DNA from: Candidatus Deferrimicrobiaceae bacterium
GTDB taxonomy: Bacteria; Desulfobacterota; Deferrimicrobia; Deferrimicrobiales; Deferrimicrobiaceae
Assembly (NCBI GenBank): GCA_036504035.1
Contig: DASXVV010000009.1
Span: 186,001 to 250,000, forward strand
DNA: 64,000 bases
Reading direction: 5' to 3'
Below, piece after piece: positions 17,210-27,320 of the stretch. The notes under the pieces were generated by a model that ran no database searches, was not told the origin of the DNA, and worked only from the letters and a program-made list of their open reading frames with translations. The stretch's first letter is position 1. Every line of letters begins with the position of its first letter. The position numbers and the translations under genes are program-made.

Positions 17210-17437
17210 CTACCGAGTCGCCGGCACGTCCGTGGGTTCGATCGTGTTTCGAATAAGGAAAGCGAGGGCATCGGAGCGGAAAAATCGGACCAACTTGCCG
17301 ACGTGGACAGTCTTAAGGCGTCCCTGCCGACCCAGCCTGTAGACTGTGTCGTCCGAAACGCCCAGGAGAGTAGACATTTCCTGCGCGGTGACAATTTCGG
17401 GGATAGTTGTAGGGACAGTTGAATTTCCCGTGTTCAC
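17210..17437 (-). CDS. Small excisionase-family HTH protein
   Basis: 75 aa from GTG 17437 with GGAGG 6 bases upstream. The HTH_17/excisionase signature is plain: IVTAQEMSTLLGVSDDTVYRLGRQGRLKTVHVGKLVRFFRSD. First gene of the leftward integration/replication block, so likely its regulator or a directionality factor. A second protein of this kind sits next to the integrase, so the element carries two. Confidence 0.85.
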   Translation of the reverse strand: MNTGNSTVPTTIPEIVTAQEMSTLLGVSDDTVYRLGRQGRLKTVHVGKLVRFFRSDALAFLIRNTIEPTDVPATR

Positions 17438-17930
17438 GGTGATCCTCCGGCAGAGTAGTGGTCAGGTACGCAGCTGCGTCCTGATTGCCCGTCTGCCTTA
17501 TGGCAGCAGGGCCACAAACCTCTGCGGAGTAAATCCGCGACACATGCGGGTTGATGGCCCGCGAACGAGGAGAAACACCCTCATTGACTGCAACTATATC
17601 AACGTAACAGTGATATGTCAAGTATATTTTTTTAATTATTATTTGTATTAGCTAAGGATATTTATTGTATATACGATAATCATCAAAAATGATCATATGT
17701 AATAGTTTTTATATCGTATGACAACATTATATCGTCATATGAAATCGTTTTCATATCTTATGACAACATTCCCTGCCTAAATCGGATATAAACATTATGA
17801 TGAGCAGATTGCTCGCCATCGTACCTCCGAGTTCCCGTCTCAATCCAGGTTCTCCTTATAACGGCGTGGTCTGTCTAGTGTGGGTGCTCGTCTTTCATGG
17901 GGTGGTGGGATACCAAGAAATGTCGATCAC
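17438..17930. promoter_or_regulatory. AT-rich control region with direct and inverted repeats
   Basis: The stretch holds no gene. It is far more AT-rich than its surroundings. Two near-identical copies of ATATCGTATGACAACAT (17,711; second copy near 17,754 with one change) bracket a perfect 8-bp inverted repeat, ATATGAAA/TTTCATAT (17,737-17,756). It lies just upstream of the leftward HTH/replication genes. It could be their operator-promoter or the element's replication origin; the sequence alone does not decide. Confidence 0.55.
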
Positions 17931-20753
17931 TTAGATGGAACTCAGTTGGTCGTATAGTTGCCGCATTCCCGGTAGATCGCGGAGTCGCTCCGCGTAGGTT
18001 ATGGCGTCTGCCTTCCGGCCACGGTCTGCCAACTTCGCCAGCAACGACTTTATCCGATCCTGATAATCCCAAGAGGGACGGTACGTTTCAATCACTCTTC
18101 CGAAGACAGCACTGACTTCGGCAACGTTCTTGTCGGCCAATAGGTCCAGCTTTTCAATAAACTCGTCGGCGTTGTGGGCTACGTAAACATAAGGCGCCAC
18201 CGCGAGCAGCCATTCCATTTCTTTGTCTCCGATGGATTCCAGGTAGCAAACCAGCCGGCTTAAGCTCGACAAGAGACCTGATGGGAGCTCTGAAGCGGTG
18301 CGGCTCCAGGCAACGCACCGATCCCAGAAACTGAGGATTCGTTCGACCCGGTCATCCGACAATTCCTGATTGCTTACGCTCCAGAAAAACCCGCTGGCGT
18401 CCTCGAGATCTCCGACAAGACCCGCCTCGAAAAGGTATTTGAACCTTGGTGAATCAAGTTCCTCATCGCCCACAAGATAGGCAACCGCCATCCGTTCTAT
18501 CAGCTTCTCCCGTGTATGACGCCCATTGAGTTCTTGTTGCAGAGCCCTGTCCAACACCCCACTCTTGACGAGCATGACGTAGATGGATTGGCTCGCAGGG
18601 GCAAAAGCAAGCCCTCCGAGGGCGCAAATAAAGTTCGCTGGAAAATCGGGGGAGAATATCCGGGGGACACGATTCTGCAACCATTCGTGACTCATGTAAT
18701 CGAGATTTGTGAGATAGGCCCCCGCCAAAGTCGAAAATTCGTAGTTGGCGTTCTCGCACCGCGCCAGCTCGCGTTCAAATACAGGCTCCATTTCTGCCCA
18801 TGCCTTTGCATGCGAACCGGACATCTTGTCGTCCAATCGGCAAACCCTCAGAGCGTGGTTAATCAGAGATTCAATCACCTTGCCCTTTGATGAGTTGATT
18901 GCCTGGTGCATTGGATCGTCGCCGACTTCCTTTTCGGCTTCCGCGTGCTCCAGCAAGATTCCGATCAACGCCCATGTGCGCGGCAGAAGTCTCTCGGGGT
19001 ACGCCTTTGCATCGTTTCGCGTGCCGGCCTTAAGGAACTCGGCTACCATTGGCGGAATCCAGTCCCGGGTTGGCGTAAGACCCTGTTGGTCGAGAACCAT
19101 CTCGTCCCAAAATTCCGGACTGCCAATCAGGGCCTCAAGATATTCCACCAGCAAATTCCAGGCGCGATCCCAGTCGATCCGGGGTTGATTCCCATTGGGA
19201 GACTCCCATAGACGCTTGAACCCGTTGATGACACCGTATTGGAAGGGCCGCTTAACACGAAGAAACGCGGGGAGCAGGCCAAGAAAGGTTTCGGGGGCAA
19301 GACCGACGGCCTCCTCAAGCACATCGACGAGTGCCTTTGTCGACGGCCCCCGCCACTCATCGAGTTGCTTGAAAGCGTTCAGCTTTTCGGCAATGGTCCC
19401 GGTTTCAGCGAAGAAGAGAAGTTCTTGCACCTCATAGGGTGTCGGACCGGACCCAAAGAATGACTCCATGTAAGAAATGAAATCCGGATGTACCGATAGA
19501 GCCCCGAGCGTCCTGTCGGATTGAAGTTCCTGGAACCAGGCATCCGCAACCGCGTGTCCTTTGCCCTCGATTGCGGATAGCCACCTACGCTGCGTACGCT
19601 TCCGCCGCCGCTCCGGCTCGTTTCCTTCCGGCAGAGGAATTTGCCGGATTGCCTCCAGCGTCCGGTCCTTCTCTCCCAGCTCCATCTGGTCGAAGCGCGC
19701 TTTGAGCAAACCATAAAGTTCGTGCAAATGTATTTCTTCGAACAGTCGTGGTCCGAGAACAGGCGAATAGATGTCCCGAAGATCATCCCAACGTTGCCCT
19801 AGGACATAGATTCCAATTCGGCGGACTATCCCAGCTTCGTCACGCAACAGCGCCTCGATGAAAGGTTTGGCGGCGGCGCCATCCGTCGCCACCCAACTCA
19901 AGAGCACGTCACGAAGTCCTTCGACAAACCGATTGAACGGCGTTTTCTCCCTGTAATTCTGGTCGTGTTCTTCGACGGCCTGGCGGAAAGGCTCGCGAGA
20001 TACACCCCAATTTTCCCGTTCGAGAACCTCCCGGATCCGTTCGAGGAGAATCTCTGAGGAAACCTTGCCCACTTTACTTCCCAAGGTGTTTGAGTGATGT
20101 GCGATCAGCACCTTGAGCCAATAATCCTCCACCACCGTCTCCGGTATTTTTTCTCCTTCGGCGGGTCCTCGTGCATCGACCCGGCGTACGGCGGTCACGT
20201 GACGAAGGATTTCAACCGCCTTAACCAATTCGTCAAGCGAGTCGCTAGCCAGGAAACGATGGAGTGCTCCTTCGTCCAGTGCATGCCCGACCATCCCTCG
20301 CTCGAATCTGCCTTCCAGCCAACCGGGGATCAGACTCAGGTCGTCCATGGAAACCGCGGCATTTGGTACCAGACCGATGATTTCGGCGAATATGCGAGAT
20401 GTGTGGTAGTTGTCTCGGATACCGCCATCCGGTTCGCGAGCCCGACTGACGGCCCGGACGACAGTCATGACCTTTTGTGCAAGTTCCAGATCCTTTGTCT
20501 CGTCGGAAATTTTCGCAACGGCTTTTAGATAGTCCAACGCCCCCCAAAAAGACACTCGGAAAAACCCGGCCTCATCCGCGGGCACAGGAGCTGGATTGCA
20601 AGTCGGGTCGAACAGTCCCGCGCCTTCGAGTGCGTCGAAATATGCTTCGAAACCGGGACGCGCGAGGAGCATTTCGAAACCGCGTCGCGCGTGCTCTTCG
20701 CTCTTCTTCATGAGCGTGATGAAAGACTCCTGGTTGGCCGACAACTTATCCAT
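17931..20753 (-). CDS. Large alpha-helical protein coupled to the SIR2 gene
   Basis: 940 aa from ATG 20753; this start overlaps the end of the SIR2 gene by 8 bases, and the frame further upstream is not coding. Almost entirely amphipathic helices (for example RGFEMLLARPGFEAYFDAL, LFEEIHLHELYGLLKARFDQ), compatible with a HEAT/TPR-like scaffold; no Walker motifs, nuclease motif or membrane segment were found. I do not recognise the family. Position as last gene of the defence operon and strict coupling to SIR2 suggest it senses the trigger or holds the SIR2 effector inactive. Confidence 0.8.
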   Translation of the reverse strand: MDKLSANQESFITLMKKSEEHARRGFEMLLARPGFEAYFDALEGAGLFDPTCNPAPVPADEAGFFRVSFWGALDYLKAVAKISDETKDLELAQKVMTVVRAVSRAREPDGGIRDNYHTSRIFAEIIGLVPNAAVSMDDLSLIPGWLEGRFERGMVGHALDEGALHRFLASDSLDELVKAVEILRHVTAVRRVDARGPAEGEKIPETVVEDYWLKVLIAHHSNTLGSKVGKVSSEILLERIREVLERENWGVSREPFRQAVEEHDQNYREKTPFNRFVEGLRDVLLSWVATDGAAAKPFIEALLRDEAGIVRRIGIYVLGQRWDDLRDIYSPVLGPRLFEEIHLHELYGLLKARFDQMELGEKDRTLEAIRQIPLPEGNEPERRRKRTQRRWLSAIEGKGHAVADAWFQELQSDRTLGALSVHPDFISYMESFFGSGPTPYEVQELLFFAETGTIAEKLNAFKQLDEWRGPSTKALVDVLEEAVGLAPETFLGLLPAFLRVKRPFQYGVINGFKRLWESPNGNQPRIDWDRAWNLLVEYLEALIGSPEFWDEMVLDQQGLTPTRDWIPPMVAEFLKAGTRNDAKAYPERLLPRTWALIGILLEHAEAEKEVGDDPMHQAINSSKGKVIESLINHALRVCRLDDKMSGSHAKAWAEMEPVFERELARCENANYEFSTLAGAYLTNLDYMSHEWLQNRVPRIFSPDFPANFICALGGLAFAPASQSIYVMLVKSGVLDRALQQELNGRHTREKLIERMAVAYLVGDEELDSPRFKYLFEAGLVGDLEDASGFFWSVSNQELSDDRVERILSFWDRCVAWSRTASELPSGLLSSLSRLVCYLESIGDKEMEWLLAVAPYVYVAHNADEFIEKLDLLADKNVAEVSAVFGRVIETYRPSWDYQDRIKSLLAKLADRGRKADAITYAERLRDLPGMRQLYDQLSSI

Positions 20754-21747
20754 CCAGCAAATTCTCCATCTCTTTAAAATCTTGGAGAACCATGGGGTCG
20801 GATGCGGGAACAAGACGCGCGAACGCTTCCAGCACTTCCAATAGTTGGCGCCAATCCCTGTGGTCTCGCAGATACGGAAGGAGTTCGATCCCGCACGCTT
20901 CAAGGTAGTAACGCTTCAAGCTCCGCATAAGTTCTTGTTCGTGCGAGAAGAACCCCTGAAGCATGAAGTGCTTGGCTTCCGGCGGGCCAGTCCCGGACAA
21001 CCGTCGAGCCTTCAGGATCACGTACTCCAGGATTTCAAGTTCCTCCAATCCATACCCGACGAACAGGACGGTCTTCTTCTCGAACAGGTATTCCAGAAAG
21101 GTCAGGACCCGGTTTTCCGTACCGGTGTCGCCCGAAAGGCGATCGTTCGCATAATGTCGCACATAGTCCTGAGTAGTCATCACCATGTCATCGGGGGCGA
21201 GCAACGACCCATGCAGATGAATCACGGTCCCGGGTTGGTTCAGGCGGGCCGGAATCAGATCATTTACATTGTGGATTACCTTTCTCTCCCGGTTAACCAA
21301 AGGCGCTGCAGGATTAGGAACAGCCCCAAGCGTTAATCCGGGACCGGCAATTTCTTCGTCGAGCCATTCGTCGTAATTCGTTGTGACGAATATTTTCCCT
21401 AAGCGCGAAAGACTGCCGTAGAGTTTTTCGCCGTCGTCACTCACACGTCCCTTCGGATGGAGCAACTTCCGAAAATCAATGGGAAGTTTGTGCTCCTTCT
21501 GAAGCGCCATCGCCAGTGACAGTTTGACGCGCGGATTGAGATGTTTAATCTGGTCGAGTTGCGAATAGGTGAACATCCCATGGGCGACAAAGTGGCTTAA
21601 CGCGCCATCCGCAAATTCAGCCCACCCTGGACATCCCGCAAGAATAGATGCCCCTGCCCCCACGAAGGGAATCAACGTCCCGCGTTGCGCAGCCTCTCTG
21701 AGACCGGCAGGAACATCAGTAGGTTTCTTCGGTATTCCGTCGCTCAA
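20746..21747 (-). CDS. SIR2-like (SIR2_2) NAD-processing effector protein
   Basis: 333 aa. SIR2 core: LIPFVGAGASILAGCPGW (Gly-rich NAD loop, residues 25-42), VTTNYDEWLDEE (TTNYD, about 115), VIHLHGSLLAPDDMVMT (catalytic His, about 175) and LFVGYGLEELEILEYVI (about 235). Proteins with this domain deplete NAD during phage infection in several defence systems. Last but one in a leftward operon behind helicase and methylase genes, 84 bp after the nuclease gene. NAD cleavage is inferred from the family; the trigger is unknown. Confidence 0.9.
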   Translation of the reverse strand: MSDGIPKKPTDVPAGLREAAQRGTLIPFVGAGASILAGCPGWAEFADGALSHFVAHGMFTYSQLDQIKHLNPRVKLSLAMALQKEHKLPIDFRKLLHPKGRVSDDGEKLYGSLSRLGKIFVTTNYDEWLDEEIAGPGLTLGAVPNPAAPLVNRERKVIHNVNDLIPARLNQPGTVIHLHGSLLAPDDMVMTTQDYVRHYANDRLSGDTGTENRVLTFLEYLFEKKTVLFVGYGLEELEILEYVILKARRLSGTGPPEAKHFMLQGFFSHEQELMRSLKRYYLEACGIELLPYLRDHRDWRQLLEVLEAFARLVPASDPMVLQDFKEMENLLDG

Positions 21748-21831
21748 AGTTTCATCGTTCGATCATGATCTCGTTGTTCCATGGTAGCTTACTGCTTTGT
21801 TGGGTGATCCAATTCGAAATTATATAATTTT

Positions 21832-23346
21832 TCAAACTACTCCTTTTTTCGCCTGCTTCCTTTTGTCTCTTACTTTTGATGCGGATGGCTTATTTTCTGA
21901 ACACGCATTGATCATAACTATGTCTCGCCTATCGGATAAGTTGAGTTCAGTAAGTATACTTTGGACCTTCGATAATTCGGCGTCTGAAAAATACAGAATG
22001 GCTTTTATTGATTTTTTCGTATCATTAGCGGTTTCGTAGACTCCTACCTGATGCTTCAAGTTTTGTTTCAATTTCCCGTTTGAAGCGAGCTTGAATTCCA
22101 CCAAAGTCTTGTCTATTTTTCCTTTGGATATTTTGAAATCGACTGGCCCTCGTCCGTTGTTTACCTCACGGTTAACGTCGTATGTTGTTGCGTACCACGT
22201 GAGGCGATACATAATTTGAAGGTCGGCCTCTCGCTGAACCGGTTTCCCTTTCAGATAAAATATTCTATAACCGTCACGGTTCTCTATCTCATTTTTCAGG
22301 AAGTGCAGACGCCTTAACGATTCCTCGAAACTATCGCCAAGTTCATAAAACTCCGTCCCCACTAAATGATTATTGACCAAACCCTGAATCTGTTCGACAA
22401 ATTGAACTTCTGTTTCTCTAACTTTCAAATCACTTACTTTATGAGCCTCTTCTCCAGTGCATTCCTTATCTCTAATGTAATAATCAATTACGATAGGGTA
22501 TTTTTCTATGGCATCAGTTGCAGCTGCGCGAACTTCTTCCTTCGTTGAATCATCAGAAAGTCGACGTAAGAAATAGTCGTCCACTTGTGCTCTTAATTGC
22601 TCATTGGGCAGAGCTTCATATATCTCTTGAAACCGGTCAAGGAGTTCACTGCGATTAATCCAGGCCTCATCCTTTGTTAAAATATTCTTTGGAGTGAGGA
22701 GGACATAATCTGAATTCAAATATGGAAGATCATAATTTCCACGTTTCCATCGTCTGGTACTGTAATCGAAAGTCACCCTCTCAACGGGAAAATTCTTACG
22801 GAAAGATGGATCAATGTGCTTGCGCGCAAATTTCTGGGTATATTCGAGCAAATATCCTTTTATCAAGTTCGTCGTGAAATCGCTCAGATGATCCCGGCCC
22901 ACCCCATCCGCGATCAGGCAAAGTTTTTCAAGATGGCTTCCACGTGTAATTGTTTCTTTACCGAATTCGTTGAATACGCGACTCAGGTTGCGATGAAGGG
23001 AAGCGGCAAAATCTTTTCCGAGCCCGCTTCCCCTATTTCCCTGTTTGCTAAAACCAAGCCAGTTCTGACTGACCTCCGGGAATCTAAACCAACTTCCGAG
23101 CAATCCCTTATCGATCGAACCATCGGCCGAGATATCGCGCAAAAACTTCACGTATTTAATTATTTCCTCATGAAGTAAATTGTATTTGGCATCTTTACTA
23201 TCAAAAAGAAGAAATGGATCGATGAACAAAGGTAAGTCGTTAATCAGCGATATATTAAAAGCCCCATATTTTTCCAGAACCTTCGATGAAACCTCAAAAT
23301 AATCGGTGAAATAAATCTTGGCGCCAACTTGTATCTTTTTATTCAT
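21832..23346 (-). CDS. Putative PD-(D/E)XK nuclease, low-GC gene inside the defence operon
   Basis: 504 aa, not assigned to a named family. The C-terminal part (residues about 398-415) has GPVDFKISKGKIDKTLVEFK, where Asp and Glu-x-Lys on adjacent strands fit a PD-(D/E)XK nuclease core; a helix with QVGVYE follows at the expected place. The N-terminus (YFEVSSKVLEKYGAFNISL, PLFIDPFLLF) is unrecognised. The gene is visibly AT-richer than both neighbours, pointing to separate acquisition. Gaps of 44 and 84 bp keep it in the operon. Nuclease activity is inference from the motif. Confidence 0.75.
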   Translation of the reverse strand: MNKKIQVGAKIYFTDYFEVSSKVLEKYGAFNISLINDLPLFIDPFLLFDSKDAKYNLLHEEIIKYVKFLRDISADGSIDKGLLGSWFRFPEVSQNWLGFSKQGNRGSGLGKDFAASLHRNLSRVFNEFGKETITRGSHLEKLCLIADGVGRDHLSDFTTNLIKGYLLEYTQKFARKHIDPSFRKNFPVERVTFDYSTRRWKRGNYDLPYLNSDYVLLTPKNILTKDEAWINRSELLDRFQEIYEALPNEQLRAQVDDYFLRRLSDDSTKEEVRAAATDAIEKYPIVIDYYIRDKECTGEEAHKVSDLKVRETEVQFVEQIQGLVNNHLVGTEFYELGDSFEESLRRLHFLKNEIENRDGYRIFYLKGKPVQREADLQIMYRLTWYATTYDVNREVNNGRGPVDFKISKGKIDKTLVEFKLASNGKLKQNLKHQVGVYETANDTKKSIKAILYFSDAELSKVQSILTELNLSDRRDIVMINACSENKPSASKVRDKRKQAKKGVV

Positions 23347-23390
23347 GTCGTTTCCCGTCCTGACTTTCTAGGCTCACTTAACAGTACAGA

Positions 23391-26300
23391 TCATCCCCAA
23401 TGCGTATGTTCTTGCTCTAGGCGGTCCCAGGCAGCGAGGACCAGGCGTTGGGTGCGGTATTCACCGAACTTGCGAGTCTCGTTGTTTTTCAGGACGCGGA
23501 AGGTTTCGCCCGGGAAATCGGGACCGAACACTTCGGACGGGTCGAGAATGTAGCGGAGATCGTCGCGGGTCAGGCCGTACAGTTTCGCGTAGAGAGCGTC
23601 GAGTTCGGCGCGAAGGAGAGCGCGGCGTTCGGGGTCCCACGGGAATGGGTCGACTGTGTACCCAAGATCCTCCGCGAAGGGACGCAGGTTGTCCGCGGTG
23701 TAGACCAGCTCGAGGACGCGGGGGGCGATGAATTCAATATCCTCCTGGGAATATCGTTCCGGGGGAAGGACCGCGATCTGTTTCATCACGTGATACTTGA
23801 GGTGAGTTCCCCCGACCTTCATGCGAGCGACTAAATCCAATGCCAAGCAATTGAGATTGCCAAGCAGACAAGCAATGAGTCTGGGGGCTTTTGTACCCGG
23901 CATGATCAACAGAAATGTATCGCCAGTCCCGACCCTTGGTACCACTCCGGCGATCATGGTCCGCTCGTCGGTTGATCGGCAGATATCACGCCAACCCATC
24001 AGCCACTTGCGGGTCCAGTTCTTGTCGTTCAGCCGTTTTTCGACTTCCTCCTCCGGCACCCAGTATCGCGGCATGGGCGCGTAAGACGGATCGGATTTGT
24101 CATCGTCGGACACGTCCCGCGAGTCGGTCCCGTTCGATTCGTAGGTTGCCCACCGGTGGTCGAACTGGTGGACCATCTTCGCTTCATAGAGCGGGACGTA
24201 GCGTGAGTCCCTGGATGTGCGGTACGACATGTCCTCCATCATCACTGGGCCTTCGGCGCACAATTCTTTACCAGTGACAAAGAGTCCGCTATCGCTGGCC
24301 ATATTGAATAACCCCTGCCGAAACGTGATCCCCCACGGGTTACCGGCAGCGCTCCTTCCTTCCTCGATCAGCACCGGCACGCGTCGATAAATCTTTTTCG
24401 CCAGTTCAGCATCGAGGCCACTACGGAATACGGGGCACGTCTTCGAATTCGGATTAACCAAGCGAATATCGTTGGGCGAAAGGGTGAACCGACGATGCGG
24501 ATCGGAGAGTTGGGTGGTGTCGCCGGCGAAGAAAACAAACTCAGTTGAAGCGATATCCGCCCCCAGCGTCATAAGAGAAAATTTGTAGCTTTTATGAACG
24601 CTTGGGAATATCCCGTCTCGATTTTCAAAATCATACAAACTCGCCAAGCGCTTGCCGCTCGCGACCGCATTGAAGAACACCTTCGTGTTGTCGTCTGTCA
24701 CGATGCCCGTTGGAACGATGATTCCGGCCCGGCCCGTGGGAGAAAGAAGGTTCAGAAAAAGTTCGGAGAACAACGAGTAGGTGTTCAATTTCCCAAAGGC
24801 AGTAAGTCGAAATTGCCCACTTTCACGAATGAACTGATTGGCCGCCTCAGATCCGCGCTTGTCTTCCTCATACTGTTTCCAAACCGCTGGGGCATCAGTT
24901 CTCAACGCCTCAATTGCCTTCTTGCGCTTCGCTCCTGCCAAGGCAGCGATTCGTGGGGAGATCGTTGCGAAATATTCTTCCTCGCCAAGTTGGGAAACCT
25001 CCCAAGGCGGGTTGCCTAACACGACGTCGAAACCGCCCTTTGAAAATACTTTTCGGAAGGCGATGGGCCAATGGAAGAACTGGTTAGCAACCGATGTCTG
25101 GTGGACGGCCTCGGCCACACCGGGGCGCATCGCGATCCCCTTTTCGGCGCGCGTCAGATCCTCGGTCAACGGAACGCGGTCGAACATCTCGGGCGTCTTG
25201 GGCAGGAAGAACGCGGCTGTGAAGAGGTCGGCGGCCAGCCGTTGCGCTGAGGTCTCCGCCGCTTCCTGGTATTTCGCCCATGCGGCAGCTTTCGCCTGGA
25301 TCTGCTCGATCGTCTCCTCGGGCATGGCGTCGAGGTCGATCGTCGACTCGACGGACTTCAGCGCAGCCGGTGCATAGAGGCTTCCCTGAACCGCTTTGAC
25401 ACCCGCGACATTCCGTTTTTTCAGGTCGCGAGCAGCGGTCTTGACGTCACCTGAGAGCGCGGCGTATGCCTCGTCGGGAATTCCGTCGTCAAGGATCTTG
25501 AGATCGCGCACCCCGACCAGCGAATCGCCGCACCGGATGTGTGCGTCGAGAAAACCCAACGGGCGTCCTGGCTCGACCGTTTCGAGCCACAGGGCGGTCT
25601 TGCACAACTCGACTGCCAGTGGATTGCGGTCGACACCATGGATGCAGTAACGCACTACCTCGCGCAACGCGTGACGGCGCAGCAGCTCGTCGGGAATGTC
25701 GGCGTCGGCATCGAGGCGTGCCACCTCCATCGCCACACGACGGGCGGCAGCCAGCAGGAAGTGGCCGGAACCGCAGGCGGGGTCGATTATTTTCAACGAG
25801 AGGAGCGCAGCACGCGGATCTGCCGGATGGTCGGCCAACGTTTTCGCGATCACAGGCTCAAGTGCGCTCTTGATCAGTTCGCCTACGAGACTTTGCGGCG
25901 TGTAGTAGCTGCCGCTCAGTTTCCTCTCGGAACCTTTGCCGCGATCGCCCGATTCGTCTCCCACGAACGCGAAGGTCCACGGTGTAGCCTCGACCGACAG
26001 GATCGGGTGAAGTTCGAGGAGGCTTTCGTAGACGCTGCCCAGCTCTTCGGTGTCCATATCGCGATAGTTGACGCGCGACAACGCAGTCCCGGTCTTGAAG
26101 AAGGCGAGCGCGTAGATCGCCCGCAACAGGAAGCCGTTCTCGATGAGCGCCCCATCGAGATTCGGACACGCGCCGGGAGCGAACAAACCACCCAACGGGG
26201 GAAGCGCGAGCGGCGCGGCACCGTCAGCCAGGCCGCGGAATACGACCCGCAGCGCCTCCCATCGGTCAACGTAGGAATCGTAGCCATGGCGACGTAAACT

Positions 26301-27302
26301 CTGCTCCCGAAGGCGGGCGATTCCATACCCTTGGGCGTACAGATCACGTGCTTCGGCGTCGGACGCGTCATCGTGGAGCACTTCACGGTCCTCGACCGTC
26401 AACAGGAAGATGAAGCGGTAGACGAGCCGGAGCAGTTCCCGGTAATAATCCTGGGACGAAAGCGATCCCGACCGGAGCGCCTCGCGCAGGGCATCGTTGC
26501 TCGTTTGGCAGACGAAACCGTTTCCCAGTTGCCGCAGAGCATCTGTCACCCCGTCCCTCAAGTGCGCCAGCGCCCGCTCGCCCGTCTTCTGCGCCTCATG
26601 CCGCCACTGTTCGAGAATGCATCCATCAGGCTTTTCGCCCAACACGCCGAAGCGGCTTGCGTGAAAGATCAGCCAGAAGGCGGCGAAGTCGGAGAAGAGC
26701 CCCTCTTCGAACATTCGTTCGAGATTGGCTTCGACGTAGGCCGGCCGGGTCAGACTCGGATTTTTACGCAACAGTCGGATCACGAGACCGTTGGAAACGA
26801 TCCCCCACAGGCTGGCGTCCTCGGCGTTGAGAAATTCCTGGAGTAGCGCGTGGGGCGAACGTCGGCGACCCTCTTCACCAAAGCGTACGTTCCCCTTGTC
26901 GAGCGGGATGTCGGCGGTCGTCATCACCAGCGGTACCTTGCCGCCGGCCGCGTAGTGCCGAACCGGGAAGGTACGGCCGCCCAATATGGCGGCTTCGGCC
27001 CCGGCGATGTCGTCGAACCCGAGACCGCTTTTCAGAAGCTGAGCGAGCCAGCTTTCGATACCCACTTTGACGGGGTCGGCGCCTGTCCTTACGACACGCT
27101 CCCGGTATTCCTTCCATTCCGCTAACGCAATTCGCCACGCCCTGCCGATCTCGTCTTTCAGGTTCAGTCCCCGAGCTATCCAGTAATCATCGCCCTTCTG
27201 GCGGTTCGCTTCGAGTGCGGCGACTTTCTGCAGGAAACCCGAGGGGAGGATGCCTCCTTCCGTGCGAAGCGCCGTGAATCCGATGCCGTTATCGCGTCTC
27301 AT
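23391..27302 (-). CDS. Eco57I-type N6-adenine DNA methyltransferase (DrmMI-like)
   Basis: 1303 aa. SAM-binding motif I DPACGSGHFLLAA near residue 505, catalytic motif IV NPPWE near residue 762, and the surrounding Eco57I-type methylase layout. The long N-terminus (about 480 aa) and C-terminal target-recognition half give the size of methylases in BREX and class 1 DISARM. It should mark host DNA by adenine methylation so that partner helicases/nucleases act on unmodified DNA. It follows the SNF2 gene by 18 bp. The DrmMI assignment is inferred from size and neighbours; the methylase call is firm. Confidence 0.9.
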   Translation of the reverse strand: MRRDNGIGFTALRTEGGILPSGFLQKVAALEANRQKGDDYWIARGLNLKDEIGRAWRIALAEWKEYRERVVRTGADPVKVGIESWLAQLLKSGLGFDDIAGAEAAILGGRTFPVRHYAAGGKVPLVMTTADIPLDKGNVRFGEEGRRRSPHALLQEFLNAEDASLWGIVSNGLVIRLLRKNPSLTRPAYVEANLERMFEEGLFSDFAAFWLIFHASRFGVLGEKPDGCILEQWRHEAQKTGERALAHLRDGVTDALRQLGNGFVCQTSNDALREALRSGSLSSQDYYRELLRLVYRFIFLLTVEDREVLHDDASDAEARDLYAQGYGIARLREQSLRRHGYDSYVDRWEALRVVFRGLADGAAPLALPPLGGLFAPGACPNLDGALIENGFLLRAIYALAFFKTGTALSRVNYRDMDTEELGSVYESLLELHPILSVEATPWTFAFVGDESGDRGKGSERKLSGSYYTPQSLVGELIKSALEPVIAKTLADHPADPRAALLSLKIIDPACGSGHFLLAAARRVAMEVARLDADADIPDELLRRHALREVVRYCIHGVDRNPLAVELCKTALWLETVEPGRPLGFLDAHIRCGDSLVGVRDLKILDDGIPDEAYAALSGDVKTAARDLKKRNVAGVKAVQGSLYAPAALKSVESTIDLDAMPEETIEQIQAKAAAWAKYQEAAETSAQRLAADLFTAAFFLPKTPEMFDRVPLTEDLTRAEKGIAMRPGVAEAVHQTSVANQFFHWPIAFRKVFSKGGFDVVLGNPPWEVSQLGEEEYFATISPRIAALAGAKRKKAIEALRTDAPAVWKQYEEDKRGSEAANQFIRESGQFRLTAFGKLNTYSLFSELFLNLLSPTGRAGIIVPTGIVTDDNTKVFFNAVASGKRLASLYDFENRDGIFPSVHKSYKFSLMTLGADIASTEFVFFAGDTTQLSDPHRRFTLSPNDIRLVNPNSKTCPVFRSGLDAELAKKIYRRVPVLIEEGRSAAGNPWGITFRQGLFNMASDSGLFVTGKELCAEGPVMMEDMSYRTSRDSRYVPLYEAKMVHQFDHRWATYESNGTDSRDVSDDDKSDPSYAPMPRYWVPEEEVEKRLNDKNWTRKWLMGWRDICRSTDERTMIAGVVPRVGTGDTFLLIMPGTKAPRLIACLLGNLNCLALDLVARMKVGGTHLKYHVMKQIAVLPPERYSQEDIEFIAPRVLELVYTADNLRPFAEDLGYTVDPFPWDPERRALLRAELDALYAKLYGLTRDDLRYILDPSEVFGPDFPGETFRVLKNNETRKFGEYRTQRLVLAAWDRLEQEHTHWG

Positions 27303-27320
27303 CGTACCCGCGCCCCGCCC

